A DNA stretch of 60,654 bases from Mycolicibacterium austroafricanum (lineage in GTDB: Bacteria > Actinomycetota > Actinomycetes > Mycobacteriales > Mycobacteriaceae). Where the stretch lies: contig NZ_HG964452.1 in the NCBI RefSeq assembly GCF_000612725.1, forward strand, positions 173,789-234,442. Direction: 5' to 3'. A program made the position numbers and the translations under genes. Of the stretch, positions 8,334 to 18,992 are shown in pieces. Positions within the stretch are counted from its first letter, which is position 1; each line of letters opens with the position of its first letter. Under the pieces are notes generated by a model. It did no database searches. It had not been told where the DNA came from and saw only the letters and a list, made by a program, of their open reading frames with translations.

Positions 8334-8516
8334 CTAGCCGCTCTTGCGGCGGAACTCCCGGCGGTTCTCGACCGGGCCGTGCGCGCGGGGCTGCTTGGCT
8401 CCGGCGTCCTTGTGCGAAGACCCGCCACCCGCTTTGGCGTTCTTACGCTCGAGCGCCTCACGGAACTTGCGCTTGTTGTCGTCCTCACCGGACTCGGCGG
8501 GCTCAGTAGATGCCAT
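8334..8516 (-). CDS. DUF5302 family small protein
   Basis: This 60-residue, highly charged and probably disordered protein opens with an acidic MASTEPAESGEDDNK and continues with a basic KFREALERKNAK, ending in ENRREFRRKSG. This pattern matches the small actinobacterial DUF5302 family, of unknown function. There are no membrane segments or cysteines. Upstream (8541-8745) is a tandem hairpin array that separates it from the preceding minus-strand gene. Confidence 0.8.
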   Translation of the reverse strand: MASTEPAESGEDDNKRKFREALERKNAKAGGGSSHKDAGAKQPRAHGPVENRREFRRKSG

Positions 8517-8540
8517 GACGGCAGCCTAGTCCGGCCAGGG

Positions 8541-9192
<652 letters not shown>

Positions 9193-9266
9193 CTACGACT
9201 TTCAGCGGTCTGGGATCATCGACCTGCAAGACACGCAGGAACAGCGCGGCAGGACGGGAATATTTG

Positions 9267-10187
9267 ATGAACCACACCGGCAAGCACACCGCCACCGACG
9301 TGACCGGGGTGTCCGAGACCGCGCTGCTGACGCTGCTGGTGCGCGCTACCGAGGCCAGGCGCCCCGACTCACTGATCGACGATCCGATGGCGATCCACCT
9401 GGTGGACTCCATCGATTTCGACTTCGCCAAGTTCGGCTACGTGCGGCGGCAAGATATGTCGTTGCGCGCCTTGGCTTTCGACAAACAGACCCGACTCTAT
9501 CTACGCGACCACCCGAAGGCGACGGTGGTGGCTCTCGCCGAGGGACTGCAGACCAGCTTCTACCGGCTCGACGCGCAAGGGCCCGATGTGGGCCACGACT
9601 TCCGCTGGCTGACCGTCGACCTGCCGCCGATGATCGAGCTGCGGCGCAAGCTGCTTCCCGCGTCCGACCGGGTGCAGATGCTCGCGCAGTCCGCGCTGGA
9701 CTTCAGCTGGATGGACCGAGTTCCCACCGACGACGGAGACGTCAATCAGGCAGGAGACGACGGAGACGTCAATCAGGCAGGAGACGACGGAGACGTCGAT
9801 CAGGCAGGAGCCGACGGCGTGTTCATCACCGCCGAGGGGTTGCTGATGTACCTGCAGCCCGAGGAGTCGATGGCATTGATCACCGAATGCGCGGCGCGGT
9901 TCCCGGGCGGTCGGATGATGTTCGACCTGCCGCCCTCGGCGTTCGCGCCGCTGGTACGCCGCGGGTTCCGTGCCTCCCTGCGCTACCGGGTCCCGCCGAT
10001 GCCGTTCACGTTGTCGCCCGCCGAAGCCGCCGACCTCGTCAACACCGTGCCGGGCGTGCGCGCCGTGCACGACGTGCCGGCCGAACACGCGCGCGGCCGC
10101 ATCCTCAACGCGCTGTTGTGGACCGCCCAGCGGGTGCCTCTGCTCGACCCGGTCAGGCCGATGTTCACGCTTCTCGAGTTCGGCTGA
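9267..10187 (+). CDS. LCMT/TIGR00027-family SAM-dependent O-methyltransferase (Rv1153c-like)
   Basis: This 306-residue protein belongs to the mycobacterial leucine-carboxyl-methyltransferase-like family, with RPDSLIDDPMA near the N-terminus, KQTRLYLRDHPKATVVALAEGLQTSFYRLD (the SAM-binding loop) and an acidic WLTVDLPPMIELRRKLLP. An in-frame insertion at about residues 155-181 consists of three 9-residue repeats (DDGDVNQAG) just before the ADGVFITAEGLLMYL motif. The ATG at 9267 is preferred over the adjoining TTG at 9264. Gene context matches Rv1152-Rv1153c-Rv1155. The methyl acceptor is unknown. Confidence 0.85.
   Translation: MNHTGKHTATDVTGVSETALLTLLVRATEARRPDSLIDDPMAIHLVDSIDFDFAKFGYVRRQDMSLRALAFDKQTRLYLRDHPKATVVALAEGLQTSFYRLDAQGPDVGHDFRWLTVDLPPMIELRRKLLPASDRVQMLAQSALDFSWMDRVPTDDGDVNQAGDDGDVNQAGDDGDVDQAGADGVFITAEGLLMYLQPEESMALITECAARFPGGRMMFDLPPSAFAPLVRRGFRASLRYRVPPMPFTLSPAEAADLVNTVPGVRAVHDVPAEHARGRILNALLWTAQRVPLLDPVRPMFTLLEFG
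9729..9809 (+). repeat. Three in-frame 27-bp direct repeats
   Basis: Three consecutive units (9729-9755, 9756-9782, 9783-9809) inside the methyltransferase gene differ at one base (AAT to GAT). Each encodes DDGDV(N/D)QAG. A partial fourth unit (GCCGACGGC) follows. The lengths are multiples of 3, so copy number can change without breaking the frame. Confidence 0.95.
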
Positions 10188-10213
10188 CCAGCCGCGCACG
10201 CTCGATCACCGGC

Positions 10214-10579
10214 TCAGCCGAAGGCCGTCTCCACGTAGCGCAGCGCCTCGCCCTTGCCCACGCCGAGCGCTCGGGCCGTGGCCACGTAGGTGTGCGCAGC
10301 GGTCGCCATCGCGGCGTCGGCGGGATCCGAGCGCGGCACGTACGTGCCGAAGCGCCCCCGGGTCTCCAGAATCCCCGCCGCTTCCAATTCCCGGTACGCC
10401 CGCGCCACGGTGTTGACTGCCAGGTTGATCTGACCCGCCAGTTCACGGACCGTCGGAAGTCGGGTGCCCGGAGTGAGCTCTCCATCCCGGATACCTGCGA
10501 TGATCTGCGTTCTGAGCTGATCGAACAGCGGCCTGGCAGCGTGCGGATCAACGCGTACCCAATCCCCCAACTCGGCCAC
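10214..10579 (-). CDS. YtrA-subfamily GntR regulator (Rv1152-like)
   Basis: From the GTG at 10579 this is a 121-residue protein: a GntR winged helix-turn-helix (about residues 13-82; [23 protein letters not shown] and [15 protein letters not shown]) plus a short C-terminal helix, and no ligand-binding domain. This is the YtrA subfamily layout. A longer frame to 10705 would run into the divergent sirtuin gene and is rejected. Only about 37 bp separates it from the sirtuin start, so they share a divergent promoter and this protein may control it. Rv1152 and Rv1151c show the same arrangement. Confidence 0.88.
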   Translation of the reverse strand: MAELGDWVRVDPHAARPLFDQLRTQIIAGIRDGELTPGTRLPTVRELAGQINLAVNTVARAYRELEAAGILETRGRFGTYVPRSDPADAAMATAAHTYVATARALGVGKGEALRYVETAFG

Positions 10580-10616
10580 GTGCCCAGTATGTCCCAAAGC
10601 GGCTAATTTGGTGGGC

Positions 10617-11333
10617 GTGCAGGTGACGGTGTTCAGCGGTGCGGGGATGTCCGCCGAGAGCGGTGTGCCGACGTTCCGCGACGTCGAGACCGGACTGTGG
10701 GCCAAGGTCGACCCCTACGAGATCTCCAGCGCCGACGGCTGGCGCGCACATCCGGACCGGGTGTGGGCGTGGTATCTGTGGCGCCACCACATGATGAGCG
10801 CCGTCGCGCCCAACAACGCCCACCGGGCCGTCGCGGCGTGGGAGGACTACGCCGACGTGCACGTGGTCACCCAGAACGTCGACAACCTGCACGAGCGCGC
10901 GGGCAGCAGCCGGGTGTACCACGTACACGGCAGCCTCTTCGAGTTCCATTGCGACCGGTGCCGGTCCACTTTTCCCGACGAGGTTCCCGACATGCCCGAG
11001 CCGGCGGAGTCCGTCGCCCCACCCAGTTGCGGTGAATGCGGCGGGCTGATCCGGCCCAACGTGGTGTGGTTCGGCGAGCCGCTGCCCGACGACGCCTGGC
11101 AACGGTCGGTCGACGCCGTCGTCAACGCCGACCTCGTCGTCGTGGTGGGAACGTCGTCGGTCGTGTATCCGGCGGCCGGACTGCCGGAGCTGGCGATCGC
11201 CCACGGCACGCCGGTCATCGAGGTCAATCCCGAGCCGACACCGTTGACGGCCAGCGCGACGGTGAGTCTGCGGGAGACCGCGGCGACCGCGCTGCCGGGG
11301 CTGCTGCAGCGCCTCCCCGCGCTCCTGGGTTAA
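10617..11333 (+). CDS. cobB: Sirtuin, NAD-dependent protein deacylase (Rv1151c-like)
   Basis: The class III sirtuin has the NAD-binding [27 protein letters not shown], catalytic HG (H104 in YHVHGS, counting from the GTG at 10617) and two Cys pairs (CDRC, CGEC) for structural zinc. A YxxR motif (in WYLWR, about 63-66) is the signature of deacylases that accept succinyl and malonyl lysine, as in SIRT5 and CobB. It removes acyl groups from lysines, for example on acyl-CoA synthetases, linking it to acetate metabolism. A TTG at 10608 is an alternative start. Its stop overlaps the convergent methyltransferase stop by 4 nt. Confidence 0.92.
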   Translation: MQVTVFSGAGMSAESGVPTFRDVETGLWAKVDPYEISSADGWRAHPDRVWAWYLWRHHMMSAVAPNNAHRAVAAWEDYADVHVVTQNVDNLHERAGSSRVYHVHGSLFEFHCDRCRSTFPDEVPDMPEPAESVAPPSCGECGGLIRPNVVWFGEPLPDDAWQRSVDAVVNADLVVVVGTSSVVYPAAGLPELAIAHGTPVIEVNPEPTPLTASATVSLRETAATALPGLLQRLPALLG

Positions 11334-11959
11334 GGCTTGACCGCGACGCCGATCGCGAACTCGGCCACCGGCAGCGGAACCCACCGCGGAAACGTCCACT
11401 CCCGGCGGGCGTCGCGCACCCGGAATCCCGCCCCGACGATGGTCTCTTCGGTGTGGCGGTGCGTATGACAGTTGCCCAAGAGCCGGGGCCAGACGGTGGC
11501 GTCTGCGAAGCGCTGTAGCCGGGCCCGGCCCCCCTCCGCGGCGATGTGCTCCAGGTAGCGCAGCTGACCACCCGGCTTGAGCATCGAAAGCAATTCAGCC
11601 ACAACGTCTTCCGGTTTGTCGACGGAGCACAGCACCAACGAGCACACCACGGCGTCGAAGGGTTCGGCGTCGGTGAACTCTTCGACGGTGTCCGTGGTGA
11701 CGGTGATCGGCACCGCCGCCCGTGCAGCCGCCTCCTGCGCCAGCGTCGCCAACCGGTGCTCGGGCTCGACTGCCACCACCTCGGTGACCGTCGCGGGGTA
11801 GAACTCGAAGTTCGTCCCCGTCCCCGCGCCGACCTCCAGCACGCGGCCGGTCAGGCCTGCCAGGTTCTCCCGCCGCAGCCGGCGCAGCGACTCCGGTTCG
11901 CGCGACGACATGAGCGTCCACAGCCGCGCGAAGAACGGGTTATCCACGCTGTCGTTCAT
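11330..11959 (-). CDS. Class I SAM-dependent methyltransferase (Rv1147-like)
   Basis: This 209-residue methyltransferase has motif [17 protein letters not shown], an acidic loop (VAVEPEH) and post-motif [38 protein letters not shown], resembling METTL7/UbiE-type enzymes. It is the third gene of the mmpL13-tetR-methyltransferase operon, overlapping tetR by 20 nt. M. tuberculosis Rv1147 occupies the same place after mmpL13. Its substrate is unknown; the operon suggests modification of a lipid or small molecule handled by the MmpL transporter. Confidence 0.85.
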   Translation of the reverse strand: MNDSVDNPFFARLWTLMSSREPESLRRLRRENLAGLTGRVLEVGAGTGTNFEFYPATVTEVVAVEPEHRLATLAQEAAARAAVPITVTTDTVEEFTDAEPFDAVVCSLVLCSVDKPEDVVAELLSMLKPGGQLRYLEHIAAEGGRARLQRFADATVWPRLLGNCHTHRHTEETIVGAGFRVRDARREWTFPRWVPLPVAEFAIGVAVKP

Positions 11960-12644
11960 CGACTACCTCCTTCAACCAGGTCATGATCTCCCGCGGCGAC
12001 TCGTCCGGCCGGATCGCGACTGACAGGGCTTGGCCGCAGCAGACCGCGCGCATCAGGCGATCGGCGAACTCCTCGGCGCCACCCCAGGGTAGATACGGGC
12101 GGGAGATGAGCATCGCGGCGATACCGTGCACGGCCGTCCAGAGTTCCAACGCGAGCATGGTCGGGTCTGCCTGCGGATAGACGCCCTCGGCGATCAGCGC
12201 CTGCACCGACATCAGCAGGTGGCCGAACGCCGAACTGTTGAGCGCGACGTCGACGTCGCTGCCCGGGCTTCCGGGGCCCATCATCGCGATGCGGTACAGC
12301 ACAGGGTTTTTCAGCGCGAATCGCACGTAGGCCATCCCCTGGGCCCGCAGCACGTCGAGGGCCGTGGCGGCGGCGCCGGCGACCTCCTCCATCTCCTCGT
12401 CGAGCTTCTCGAAGTACCTGCCGCACACCGCGTCCAGCAGCGCGGTCTTGTCGACGAAATGCAGATAGATCGACGGCGGGGTCACACCGACCCGCTGCGC
12501 CACCGACCTGATCGACACCGCTTTCTCGTCGCCGGTCTCCAGAAGGAGATCGGTTGCCGCATCGAGGATCTCGGCGCGCAACTGCTCACCGGCGCCGCGG
12601 GGGGCGCGGTGCCGTCGCTGCCGCGGGGCGCTGACGTCAGCCAT
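11940..12644 (-). CDS. TetR-family transcriptional regulator
   Basis: This 234-residue regulator has an N-terminal helix-turn-helix (about 22-70; ILDAATDLLLETGDEKAVSIRSVAQRVGVTPPSIYLHFVDKTALL) and a C-terminal ligand domain of the TetR_C_33/WHG type (FALKNPVLYRIAMMGPG). The ATG at 12644 overlaps the mmpL13 stop by 8 nt, so translation is coupled. A perfect inverted repeat at 15004-15018, over the mmpL13 promoter, is the likely operator, making this an autoregulated transporter-repressor operon. A longer frame to 12824 lies within mmpL13 and is rejected. Confidence 0.9.
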   Translation of the reverse strand: MADVSAPRQRRHRAPRGAGEQLRAEILDAATDLLLETGDEKAVSIRSVAQRVGVTPPSIYLHFVDKTALLDAVCGRYFEKLDEEMEEVAGAAATALDVLRAQGMAYVRFALKNPVLYRIAMMGPGSPGSDVDVALNSSAFGHLLMSVQALIAEGVYPQADPTMLALELWTAVHGIAAMLISRPYLPWGGAEEFADRLMRAVCCGQALSVAIRPDESPREIMTWLKEVVDERQRG

Positions 12645-14973
12645 GCTCGTTGCCGGTGGCGACGTGTTGTCGGCTTCGCGGCGGGCTGTCGCTGCTGTCG
12701 TCCAGGGTCTCGCTGAACCCGATGCGCTCGTGCAGTCTGGCCAACGGCTTCGGCGCCCACCAGTTCCACCGGCCCAACACGTGCATGAAGGCAGGCACCA
12801 GCAGCATGCGCACCAGGGTGGCATCGGCCAGGATCGCCAGGGTGAGGCCCACGCCGAACATGCGCATGAACGCCACCTTGGCCGCGATCAGTGCAGCGAA
12901 CGAGATCGACATCAGCAGCGCGGCGGCGGTGACCACGCGACCGGTCCTGGCCAGCCCGAGGGCCACGCTCTCGTCACTGCGCACGTGAGGAGCAAGATCG
13001 TCACTGCGTTGGTGCGCGGTAGAACTGTCGGCGCCGGCCCCGCCCGACGCCAGCCAGTATTCGCGGATGCGGGACACCAGGAAGACCTCGTAGTCCATCG
13101 AAAGCCCGAAGGCGATGCAGAACAACAACACCGGCATGTTCGCGACCAATGTCCCGGTCGGTGTGGTGCCCAGCGCGCCCAGATGACCGTCCTGGAAGAT
13201 CCAGACCAGCGCGCCGAACGCCGCGGTCAACGACAAGACGTTGAGTACCAGGGCTTTCAGCGGCAGCACCACGCTGCCGGTCAGCAGGAACAGCAGCACG
13301 AAGGTGATGGCCGCGATCACGGCGAGCACGGTGGGCAGCCTCGACGTGATGGCGTCGGCGCTGTCTCTGTTGATCTGGGCGAGGCCGGTCAACAGAACGT
13401 CGCGACCCTCGGGCGGTGCGACGTCGTGGAGCCGGTCGAGCTGGGTTTCGGATGCGTCGGTGAACAGCGGCGCGGTGCTGCCGATGGTGAGGAAGGCGCT
13501 GCCCTCGGCGATACCCGTGGCCGCCGACGGCGGTCCGGCCTTGGCTCCGTCGACGAAGGTGCCGCCGGGCGCGGACACCGACGAGACGTCCTGGACCCGG
13601 GACAGCTCGGCCGCATAGCCGTCGAGCGCATCGGGGCCGAGTCCTTCGGCGTCCGGCAGCACCACGACGACGTTGGCGGACGAGTCGACGGCGAAGTCGG
13701 TCCGCAGTTCGTCACCGACCTGGCGGGCCGAGGCGGACTGCGGCAGCACCCGGTCGTCGGGGAACCCCCAGTTCGCTCCGAGGAACGGCGCACCGAGCAG
13801 CAGCAGCAACGTGACGACGACGACGCCGATCGGGATCGAGCGCCGCATCACGAATTTCGTCGACCTGTACCAGAACATCTGCTCGACCGGCTTGGCCACC
13901 GGCTCGGGCCGGCCCAGGACGCGCCGGACCAGGCGCCGCACGTCCATCGAGTCGAGTCGCGCCCCGGCCAGCACTATCGCCGCCGGCGCCACGACGATGG
14001 CCGCCACGGCGGCGAACCCGACCACGGCGATGCCGGCGTACGCGAAAGACTTCAGGAAGTACATCGGGAACAGCACCATCGCGACCATCGACAGCGCCAC
14101 CGTCAGCGCCGAGAACAGCACCGTGCGGCCCGCGGTCATCATGGTGCGCACCAATGCGCTGTCGCGGTCGTGGCCTTCGGCCAGTTCGTCGCGGTAACGG
14201 CTGATGATGAGCAGCGTGTAGTCGATGGCCAGCGCCAGGCCCATGGCGATGGAGAGGTTGAGCGCGAAGATCGACACGTCGGTGACGAGGGTGACGGCGC
14301 GCAGCACCGCCATCGATCCCAGGATTGCGAACGCGCCGACAGCCAGCGGCAGGGCCGCGGCGAGCAACCCGCCGAACACCCACACCAGCACCACGAAACT
14401 CAGCGGAATCGCAATGGATTCCATCATCAGCAGGTCTTTTTCACTCTGCGCATTGATCTGCACATAGGTCATCGCGACGCCGCCGGCCCGCACGGTGACA
14501 CCGTCGCGGTCGCGCACCAGTTCGTCGGTCAACGTCTTGGCGTGCTTCTGGGCCTCGCTCTCGCCGCCGGTGATGCCCGCGATGATCAGACCGGTCCTGC
14601 CGTCCTCACTGACCAACGCCGGCGCCGCCGACGGGGGCGCCGTCCACGCCGAGGTCACCGCACCGACGTGCGGGGACGCGGCCAGCCGGTCGGCCAGATC
14701 CGTGCCGACGGCCCGAGCGGCGGGGCTGTTGGCGCCGTCCGCCGAGTTGTCGTCGGTGATGCTGATGAGCAACTCCATGTCGCCCTGGTCGAACTTGTCG
14801 ACCAGCAGCTGGGTGGCCCGCGCCGACTCCGACGTCGGATCCTGGAAACCGCCCGCCGACAGGTGTTTGGCCACCGGCGCACCGAAGATGCCGCAACCCA
14901 CCATGATCAGCAGCGCGACGACAAGGACGCGGCGCGGCGCCGCGATGGCGAGCAGAGCGATGCGATGCAGCAT
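12637..14973 (-). CDS. mmpL13: MmpL/RND transporter, intact MmpL13 homologue
   Basis: This 778-residue MMPL transporter has two repeats, each with a membrane helix, a large periplasmic domain and a helix bundle. Visible are SAGGFQDPTSESARATQ at the first periplasmic domain, the LAIDYTLLIISRYRDEL motif in the first bundle and FGLSMDYEVFLVSRIREYW in the second. Both have the conserved Asp-Tyr pair used for proton relay. It exports a lipid or hydrophobic compound. Length and gene order fit MmpL13, which is split into mmpL13a/b (Rv1145/Rv1146) in M. tuberculosis and is full length here. A TetR and a methyltransferase follow in the same operon. Confidence 0.88.
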   Translation of the reverse strand: MLHRIALLAIAAPRRVLVVALLIMVGCGIFGAPVAKHLSAGGFQDPTSESARATQLLVDKFDQGDMELLISITDDNSADGANSPAARAVGTDLADRLAASPHVGAVTSAWTAPPSAAPALVSEDGRTGLIIAGITGGESEAQKHAKTLTDELVRDRDGVTVRAGGVAMTYVQINAQSEKDLLMMESIAIPLSFVVLVWVFGGLLAAALPLAVGAFAILGSMAVLRAVTLVTDVSIFALNLSIAMGLALAIDYTLLIISRYRDELAEGHDRDSALVRTMMTAGRTVLFSALTVALSMVAMVLFPMYFLKSFAYAGIAVVGFAAVAAIVVAPAAIVLAGARLDSMDVRRLVRRVLGRPEPVAKPVEQMFWYRSTKFVMRRSIPIGVVVVTLLLLLGAPFLGANWGFPDDRVLPQSASARQVGDELRTDFAVDSSANVVVVLPDAEGLGPDALDGYAAELSRVQDVSSVSAPGGTFVDGAKAGPPSAATGIAEGSAFLTIGSTAPLFTDASETQLDRLHDVAPPEGRDVLLTGLAQINRDSADAITSRLPTVLAVIAAITFVLLFLLTGSVVLPLKALVLNVLSLTAAFGALVWIFQDGHLGALGTTPTGTLVANMPVLLFCIAFGLSMDYEVFLVSRIREYWLASGGAGADSSTAHQRSDDLAPHVRSDESVALGLARTGRVVTAAALLMSISFAALIAAKVAFMRMFGVGLTLAILADATLVRMLLVPAFMHVLGRWNWWAPKPLARLHERIGFSETLDDSSDSPPRSRQHVATGNEHG

Positions 14974-15003
14974 CTGGATCCTCCCCTGAATTACCGTCGC
15001 TAA

Positions 15004-15018
15004 GTTATCAGTGATAAC
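15004..15018 (-). promoter_or_regulatory. TetR-type operator over the mmpL13 promoter
   Basis: GTTATC-AGT-GATAAC is a perfect inverted repeat 30 bp upstream of the mmpL13 start. On the minus strand a TTGACC box (15031-15026) stands 16 bp from GATAAC (15009-15004), a plausible -35/-10 pair whose -10 is formed by the operator. The co-transcribed TetR is the obvious ligand. Confidence 0.65.
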
Positions 15019-15076
15019 CCAAGGGGGTCAACGGTTCGGGCGATGACTTTCGGACGCTCCGCCGGTCAATCCGATC

Positions 15077-15673
15077 ATGAACGACACACCCAGCCGAGAC
15101 ACCGCCCACGCCCTAGCATTGGCCGAGATGGCAGAGACCGACGCCGACGGTTCCACCGCGGGGACACGTGATATCGGCCTGTTGATCCTTCGCCTTGGGG
15201 TCGGCGCAGCCCTCGTGCAGGCCGGTCTGATCAAAGTCGCCGACTTCTCCATGACGGTGCAGTTCATGACGGAGGCCGGGTGGCGACTGCCGGCGTTCGC
15301 AGCGTTCATGGTCACTGCGACCGAAACCCTCAGCGGGGTGGCACTGCTGCTCGGGGTCCTCACTCCGCTGGCCGGGTCCGCAGCCCTGGGCGCCATGCTC
15401 TGCGCATGGGCGGTCAACGTCTCCGCCGCCGCCTTCTGGTCCGAACCGTTCAACGTGCCGTTCCTGATCGGTCTCGGAGCTGCCGCGCTGATCTTCACCG
15501 GCGCGGGCGGGTACTCGGTCGATGCCCGGCTCGTCACACGTCTTCCCTGGTCAACGAGGGTGCGGGTGGCGTTGCTGGTCCTCGCGTTCGCGGTCGCCGT
15601 CCTCACCTGGGTGGCGCTCTACGGTGTCAATCCGATCCACTTCACCGCCCCGCCCGCGCCACCGACGCCGTGA
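15077..15673 (+). CDS. DoxX family membrane protein
   Basis: This 198-residue protein has a 30-residue hydrophilic N-terminus and four to five membrane helices. The DoxX pattern is clear: LLILRLGVGAALVQAGLIKVADF, ETLSGVALLLGVLTPLAGSAALGAML and a C-terminal ARLV segment, then an extra helix. DoxX/SseC proteins are linked to thiol and redox homeostasis in mycobacteria, but the function of this subgroup is unknown. It is transcribed away from mmpL13; about 100 bp separate the two starts. It ends in a short Pro-rich tail. Confidence 0.8.
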   Translation: MNDTPSRDTAHALALAEMAETDADGSTAGTRDIGLLILRLGVGAALVQAGLIKVADFSMTVQFMTEAGWRLPAFAAFMVTATETLSGVALLLGVLTPLAGSAALGAMLCAWAVNVSAAAFWSEPFNVPFLIGLGAAALIFTGAGGYSVDARLVTRLPWSTRVRVALLVLAFAVAVLTWVALYGVNPIHFTAPPAPPTP

Positions 15674-15762
15674 CGGCCACGCGCCGGAAGACCCGTCTAT
15701 CTACTCGCCGGTAAGAATTGCCACAGTATTGCGAAACGAGACTCAAAGAATCCTTAAAGGTG

Positions 15763-15912
15763 ATGGTTACTGTCCAGTACATGTGGATCGACGACACCAG
15801 TGCTGATGTCATCAAGGTTGATTTCGACGCTCTCTACCACGGCGATGTCCTGGTCGAGGGTTTGACCTCCGAGCAGCTCGACGACGAGCAGGCACTGCCT
15901 ACCGCAGTGTGA
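15763..15912 (+). CDS. Small acidic ORF with its own terminator
   Basis: The frame encodes 49 residues from ATG 15763 (64 from ATG 15718; ATG 15781 is also possible). The C-terminal 30 residues are strongly acidic (VEGLTSEQLDDEQALPTAV at the end) with DVIKVDFDAL before them. AAAGG lies just ahead of ATG 15763, rather close to it. A 13-bp GC terminator hairpin begins 2 nt after the stop, which supports expression of an independent transcript. I do not recognise a family. A peptide leader or a small regulatory protein are both possible. Confidence 0.5.
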   Translation: MVTVQYMWIDDTSADVIKVDFDALYHGDVLVEGLTSEQLDDEQALPTAV

Positions 15913-15913
15913 A

Positions 15914-15943
15914 AGAACGCGCGCCCCGAGGGGCGCGCGTTCT
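15914..15943 (+). terminator. Strong GC-rich intrinsic-type terminator
   Basis: AGAACGCGCGCCC and its complement form a perfect 13-bp stem with a CGAG loop, followed by CCGCTTTT. It lies 2 nt after the small ORF stop and before the convergent nitronate monooxygenase gene. Confidence 0.8.
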
Positions 15944-15996
15944 CCGCTTTTCGCTTTGCCTGGCCGTAGGGCAGCCCTACCGCCTGTGACGTGTTG

Positions 15997-17741
<1,745 letters not shown>

Positions 17742-17777
17742 AGATCTTGTCCTTTCTCTACTGTTTGAAAAGCGGGG

Positions 17778-18872
17778 TCAGACCCATTCACGCAGAACAG
17801 CTTCGGTGTCCGCGCCCGGCACACCCGGCGGCTTGGGAGCGGACGGCGCACTGCGTGAGAACCTCGGCGCGGGCGCCGGGTACAGGGATCCGTTCTCGGA
17901 GTAGAAGGTGTCACGCTCGGTGTTGTGCGGTTCGGACTCCACCTCGGCGAAGGACAGCACCGGCGTGACGCAGGCGTCGGTCCCGGCGAACACCTTGGCC
18001 CAGTGGTCGCGGTCGTGGGCGGCGAAAGCCTTGGTGAAGGCCTCGCGCAGCTCGGGCCAGCGGCTCATGTCGTTCTGGTCGGGCAGATCGGCACCGTCGA
18101 GACCGATTCCCTTGAGCATCTCGGCGTAGAACTGCGGCTCGATCGCACCGACCGCGACGTACTTCCCGTCAGCGGTCTCATAGGTGTCGTAGTACGGCGC
18201 GCCGGTGTCGAGCATGTTCGTGCCGCGCTCGTCGCTCCACATGCCCATGCCGCGGAACGCCCACATCATCATCGACAGCACGCTGGAGCCGTCGACCATC
18301 GCGGCGTCGACGACCTGTCCCTTTCCGGACCGCTCCCGTTCATACAGGGCCGAAAGCACCCCGACGAGAAGGAACATCGAGCCGCCGCCGAAGTCGCCGA
18401 CGAGGTTCAGCGGGGGCACCGGGCGTTCGCCGGCGCGGCCGATGGCGTGCAGCGCTCCGTTTAGCGAGATGTAGTTGATGTCGTGCCCGGCCTGCTGGGC
18501 ACGGGGGCCGTCCTGACCCCAGCCGGTCATCCGGGCATAGATCAGCTTCTCGTTGACCTTGGCGCAGTCCTGCGGACCGAGGCCCAGACGTTCGGTGACC
18601 CCGGGGCGGAAGCCCTCGATGAGCACGTCGGCCTTGGCGATCAGCCGCAGGACCATGTCGCGGTCCTCTTCGCTCTTCAGGTTCGCCGCCACCGAGCGGC
18701 GGTTGCGCAGCAGGTAGTCGCCACCGGGTTTGGTCGCCGGTCCGGGGCCCTTACCGGGCCGTTCGATGCGGACGACGTCGGCGCCAAGATCGCCGAGAAT
18801 CATTGCGGCGTGCGGCCCGGGGCCGATGCCGGCCAGCTCGACGACGCGAAGTCCCTGTAGTGGTCCAGCCAT
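17778..18872 (-). CDS. mcr: Alpha-methylacyl-CoA racemase
   Basis: This 364-residue family III CoA-transferase-fold protein has all three residues of the M. tuberculosis MCR active site at a constant offset: H130 in [11 protein letters not shown]160 in VGDFGGG and E245 in VGAIEPQF. It interconverts (R)- and (S)-2-methylacyl-CoA, needed for beta-oxidation of methyl-branched chains such as sterol side chains. The start is the ATG at 18872; a frame continuing to 19898 antisense to the crotonase gene is spurious. It is divergent from the crotonase at 18993 and 36 bp upstream of the SDR gene. Confidence 0.93.
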   Translation of the reverse strand: MAGPLQGLRVVELAGIGPGPHAAMILGDLGADVVRIERPGKGPGPATKPGGDYLLRNRRSVAANLKSEEDRDMVLRLIAKADVLIEGFRPGVTERLGLGPQDCAKVNEKLIYARMTGWGQDGPRAQQAGHDINYISLNGALHAIGRAGERPVPPLNLVGDFGGGSMFLLVGVLSALYERERSGKGQVVDAAMVDGSSVLSMMMWAFRGMGMWSDERGTNMLDTGAPYYDTYETADGKYVAVGAIEPQFYAEMLKGIGLDGADLPDQNDMSRWPELREAFTKAFAAHDRDHWAKVFAGTDACVTPVLSFAEVESEPHNTERDTFYSENGSLYPAPAPRFSRSAPSAPKPPGVPGADTEAVLREWV

Positions 18873-18902
18873 GCCTAAGCGCCCTTCGTCAGAATCGTTC
18901 GG

Positions 18903-18937
18903 TTGACCGCCGACATAGCTTACTTGTATAACCAAGT
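18903..18937 (+). promoter_or_regulatory. Promoter with overlapping inverted repeat before the crotonase gene
   Basis: TTGACC (18903-18908), an 18-bp spacer and TATAAC (18927-18932) form a good sigma-A-like promoter for the gene at 18993. The inverted repeat ACTTG-TATAAC-CAAGT (18922-18937) encloses the -10 box, as expected for a repressor site. The same CTTGTATAAC occurs upstream of the carotenoid oxygenase gene (35560-35569). Confidence 0.5.
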
Positions 18938-18992
18938 CGGACCGGCCACGGGGCTTGAGCTGTCGGGAAGGCCCCCGATGAAGGGGACGTTC

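Noticed and set aside
12643..15003. 786-codon plus-strand frame opposite mmpL13
   Set aside because: Shadow of the MmpL gene; no membrane helices or motifs.
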